From the NCBI GenBank assembly GCA_014360205.1, contig JACIXZ010000006.1:1-64000 (forward strand): 64,000 bases of DNA, in the 5' to 3' direction. The translations under genes were made by a program, and so were the position numbers. Below the pieces are notes generated by a model. It had not been told where the DNA came from and did not search any database. It saw only the letters and a program-made list of their open reading frames with translations. Of this stretch, positions 62,245-64,000 are shown in pieces. Numbering within the stretch: the first letter of the stretch is position 1; the number at the start of each line of letters is the position of its first letter. Source of the DNA: Tissierellales bacterium (GTDB taxonomy: Bacteria > Bacillota > Clostridia > Tissierellales > Tissierellaceae).

Positions 62245-63298
62245 TATGGATTTAGGGGATACCCCTATTGAGAATATATTTTTAAATGATTTTATGCCGA
62301 TGGCTAATGGAACTTATGTTAAAGTTTATTTACTAGGATATAAATATGCCCATGATAAGGACTTAAATATCGAGGTGAACAATCAGACAATAGCCAAACA
62401 TTTAGATATACCTCTAGAGGATGTTCTTAGAGCGTGGGATTTTTGGGAAAGCAAAGGAATAGTTAAAAAAGAAGGAGAAGGCGTAAACTACAAGGTTACT
62501 TTCTTGAATTTAAAACAGCTTTATATAAAAAATAATTTCAATAAAAATGAAAATGACAATGACAAAAAAACAAATAAAAATACTTTAGAAAAAGAGGTAA
62601 TTGAAGCAAATCAAATACCTTCTATAAACAATATGTTCACAAATATTGATTACCTGATGCGAAGGAATATCCAACCTAATGAAAAAATGGAGATTATAAG
62701 GTGGATAAAAGAGTATAATATGAATCCTGATGTAATTGAGAAAGCTTTTAATTACTCATGTGAAATCAAGGGGAAAAGAAGCATTAAGTATGTCGAAGGC
62801 ATCATAAGAAATTGGTATGACCTTGGATTAACTAATATAGATTCAGTAATCGACTATTTCAAAACTGAAGATGAGAAGTACTTTAGATATCAAAAGGTAA
62901 TGAAAGCCTTGGGACTTTCTCATAAGGGAGTTAATGTAGGTGATTTTAAAATAGTAAATAAATGGTTTGAAGAATATGGCTATTCACTAGATATTGTTTT
63001 AAAAGGATGCGAGAAGGCTAGCAATGTGATGTATCCTACTGTAAAATACATAGATGGAGTGATTAGCGACTGGTACAAAAAAGGTTTTAAAACTCTAGAT
63101 GATATTGAAAGCTTAGACCAAAAGGTAGTTAAAGAAAAAGTTGTTACTAACACTCAAAGCAAGAAAAAGACAACTAATAATAGATTCCACAATTTTGAGC
63201 AGAGGAGTAAAAATTATTCAAATGAAGAACTAGAAGAAATTTTCAAAAAGAAAAGAGAGATTTACAAAAAAAACACTAAAGGTGATGTAGATGGCTAA
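62219..63298 (+). CDS. DnaD domain protein (primosome component)
   Basis: Replication-initiation protein of 359 aa. N-terminal winged helix (about 25-100: YVKVYLLGYKYA, QTIAKHLDIPLEDVLRAWDF), a charged Asn/Lys linker, then two DnaB2/DnaD-type repeats (about 145-210, IIRWIKEYNMNPDVIEKAFN with YVEGIIRNWYDLGL; and 225-290, YIDGVISDWYKKGF). ATG at 62219 with AAGGATGGGG upstream. It is followed, with overlap, by a DnaC/DnaI-like ATPase gene, so the two together likely load DnaB at origins. Confidence 0.9.
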   Translation: MDFTLETTDMDLGDTPIENIFLNDFMPMANGTYVKVYLLGYKYAHDKDLNIEVNNQTIAKHLDIPLEDVLRAWDFWESKGIVKKEGEGVNYKVTFLNLKQLYIKNNFNKNENDNDKKTNKNTLEKEVIEANQIPSINNMFTNIDYLMRRNIQPNEKMEIIRWIKEYNMNPDVIEKAFNYSCEIKGKRSIKYVEGIIRNWYDLGLTNIDSVIDYFKTEDEKYFRYQKVMKALGLSHKGVNVGDFKIVNKWFEEYGYSLDIVLKGCEKASNVMYPTVKYIDGVISDWYKKGFKTLDDIESLDQKVVKEKVVTNTQSKKKTTNNRFHNFEQRSKNYSNEELEEIFKKKREIYKKNTKGDVDG

Positions 63299-64000
63299 TC
63301 CCCTGTTTAAAGAAATAGAAGAGGAATTTGAAAAAAAACGCGACAAAAATAGAAGACTGCAGATAAGTAGACAAAACAAGGTTTACAAGATGATACCAAA
63401 GGTTAGAGAAATAGATGAAGAAATAAGGATTGTTTCTTTGAAAATGGCAAAAGAGATCTTGCTTAATCCAGATGAAAACGAGAGAATAATAAATAAAACT
63501 AAAAAAGAAATAGACCGTTTAAAAATGGAGAAAGCATATTATTTAAGTGAAGCAAATATCCCGATAGATTATTTAGAATTAACTTATGACTGTTATAAAT
63601 GTAAGGATACTGGATATTTAGAAGACGGCAGTAAATGCAATTGTCTGATTCAAGCACTTATCAACAAAGCCTATAAAATGTCGAATTTAGAAAACATACT
63701 TGAAAAAGAAAATTTTAAGAACTTTGATATTAACATATTCAGCGATGAACCATTTGAAAATGAGAAATTAACACCTAGGGAGAATATGTTAGACATATTG
63801 AGCATAGCCGAAAGCTTTGTTTCAGAATTTGATAAACCTAACAATCCAAACCTATTGTTTTATGGAACGACGGGATTGGGAAAAACTTATTTATGCAGCT
63901 GTATTGCAAAAGCGCTGTTAGATAAAAATAAAATAGTAATATATCAGACAGCATTTACCATATTGGAATTGCTAAGCAACAGGCGATTCAGAGCTGAAAC
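63291..64000 (+). CDS. DnaC/DnaI-like helicase-loader ATPase (5' part; cut by window edge)
   Basis: Open to the window end, so the 3' part is missing; at least 236 residues are present. ATG at 63291 overlaps the last codons of the DnaD-like gene, with AAAGGTG upstream. A coiled N-terminal region is followed by a zinc-type cysteine cluster CYKCKDTGYLEDGSKCNC (near residue 102), as in DnaI/DnaC-like loaders, then Walker A FYGTTGLGKTYLCSCIAKAL (near 189). It should load the DnaB helicase encoded just upstream, with the DnaD-like protein. Confidence 0.9.
   Translation, partial: MANPLFKEIEEEFEKKRDKNRRLQISRQNKVYKMIPKVREIDEEIRIVSLKMAKEILLNPDENERIINKTKKEIDRLKMEKAYYLSEANIPIDYLELTYDCYKCKDTGYLEDGSKCNCLIQALINKAYKMSNLENILEKENFKNFDINIFSDEPFENEKLTPRENMLDILSIAESFVSEFDKPNNPNLLFYGTTGLGKTYLCSCIAKALLDKNKIVIYQTAFTILELLSNRRFRAE

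Noticed and set aside
1-64000. tRNA genes
   Set aside because: No cloverleaf with a CCA-end pattern was recognised near the 5S gene or in the intergenic gaps; a tRNA search program would settle it.

Overview
The window reads as chromosome of an AT-rich, low-GC Gram-positive anaerobe, most likely a clostridial or Tissierella-like Firmicute. The support is strong AGGAGG-type ribosome binding sites, frequent TTG/GTG starts, clostridial-type acetoacetyl-CoA and hydroxybutyrate enzymes, and the order rpsF-ssb-rpsR-yybS-gdpP-rplI-dnaB, which in Firmicutes lies near the replication origin. I cannot name a species from sequence alone.

Layout. 1-3.1 kb: a 5S rRNA with terminator, an M18 aminopeptidase and a convergent secreted stalk-domain protein. 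3.2-20.1 kb: an accessory mosaic. A large HTH-type regulator (485 aa) is followed by a wrecked MerR gene; a pair of ABC exporter half-transporters lies inside the 3' part of that wreck. Next comes a complete sugar/xylose operon (lipoprotein receptor, ATPase, permease, LacI regulator, xylA, xylB, mutarotase), then a deletion remnant of the 485-aa regulator gene, an intact MerR gene, an XRE plus membrane-protein pair, and more gene debris including another MerR fragment. 20.1-29.0 kb: a four-gene defence-type module (SNF2-like helicase, DUF4391 protein, type III Mod methyltransferase, type III Res helicase-nuclease). 29.0-30.7 kb: a leader region and an rsgA GTPase.

30.8-38.6 kb: a sigma-54 activator, a well-matched sigma-54 promoter, and the genes it probably controls for 3-hydroxybutyrate/acetoacetate use (hydroxybutyrate dehydrogenase, GntP-type permease, thiolase, CoA-transferase A and B), followed by a hydroxyacyl-CoA dehydrogenase. 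38.6-42.1 kb: a convergent heterodimeric multidrug-type ABC exporter. 42.2-49.7 kb: an alpha/beta hydrolase, a MocR regulator, a compact run yedF-DUF3343-mscS-DUF951-EAL/HDOD-alcohol dehydrogenase, and a lipoprotein. 49.9-53.1 kb: purine nucleoside phosphorylase, an unusual MtnA-family protein and an aminotransferase. 53.1-55.6 kb: a leftward phoU-response regulator-histidine kinase operon behind what looks like a PhoP box. 55.6-64.0 kb: ribosomal and replication genes, ending in a helicase-loader gene cut by the window edge.

The most striking structure is that pieces of one MerR gene (and of the 485-aa regulator gene next to it) occur at the borders of three cargo blocks: exporter, xylose operon and defence module. 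The exporter cassette lies exactly between two adjacent pieces of a MerR 3' end, and a near-identical repeat of about 125 bp flanks the xylose block. This looks like a recombination hotspot built on duplicated regulator genes, with no integrase or transposase visible.
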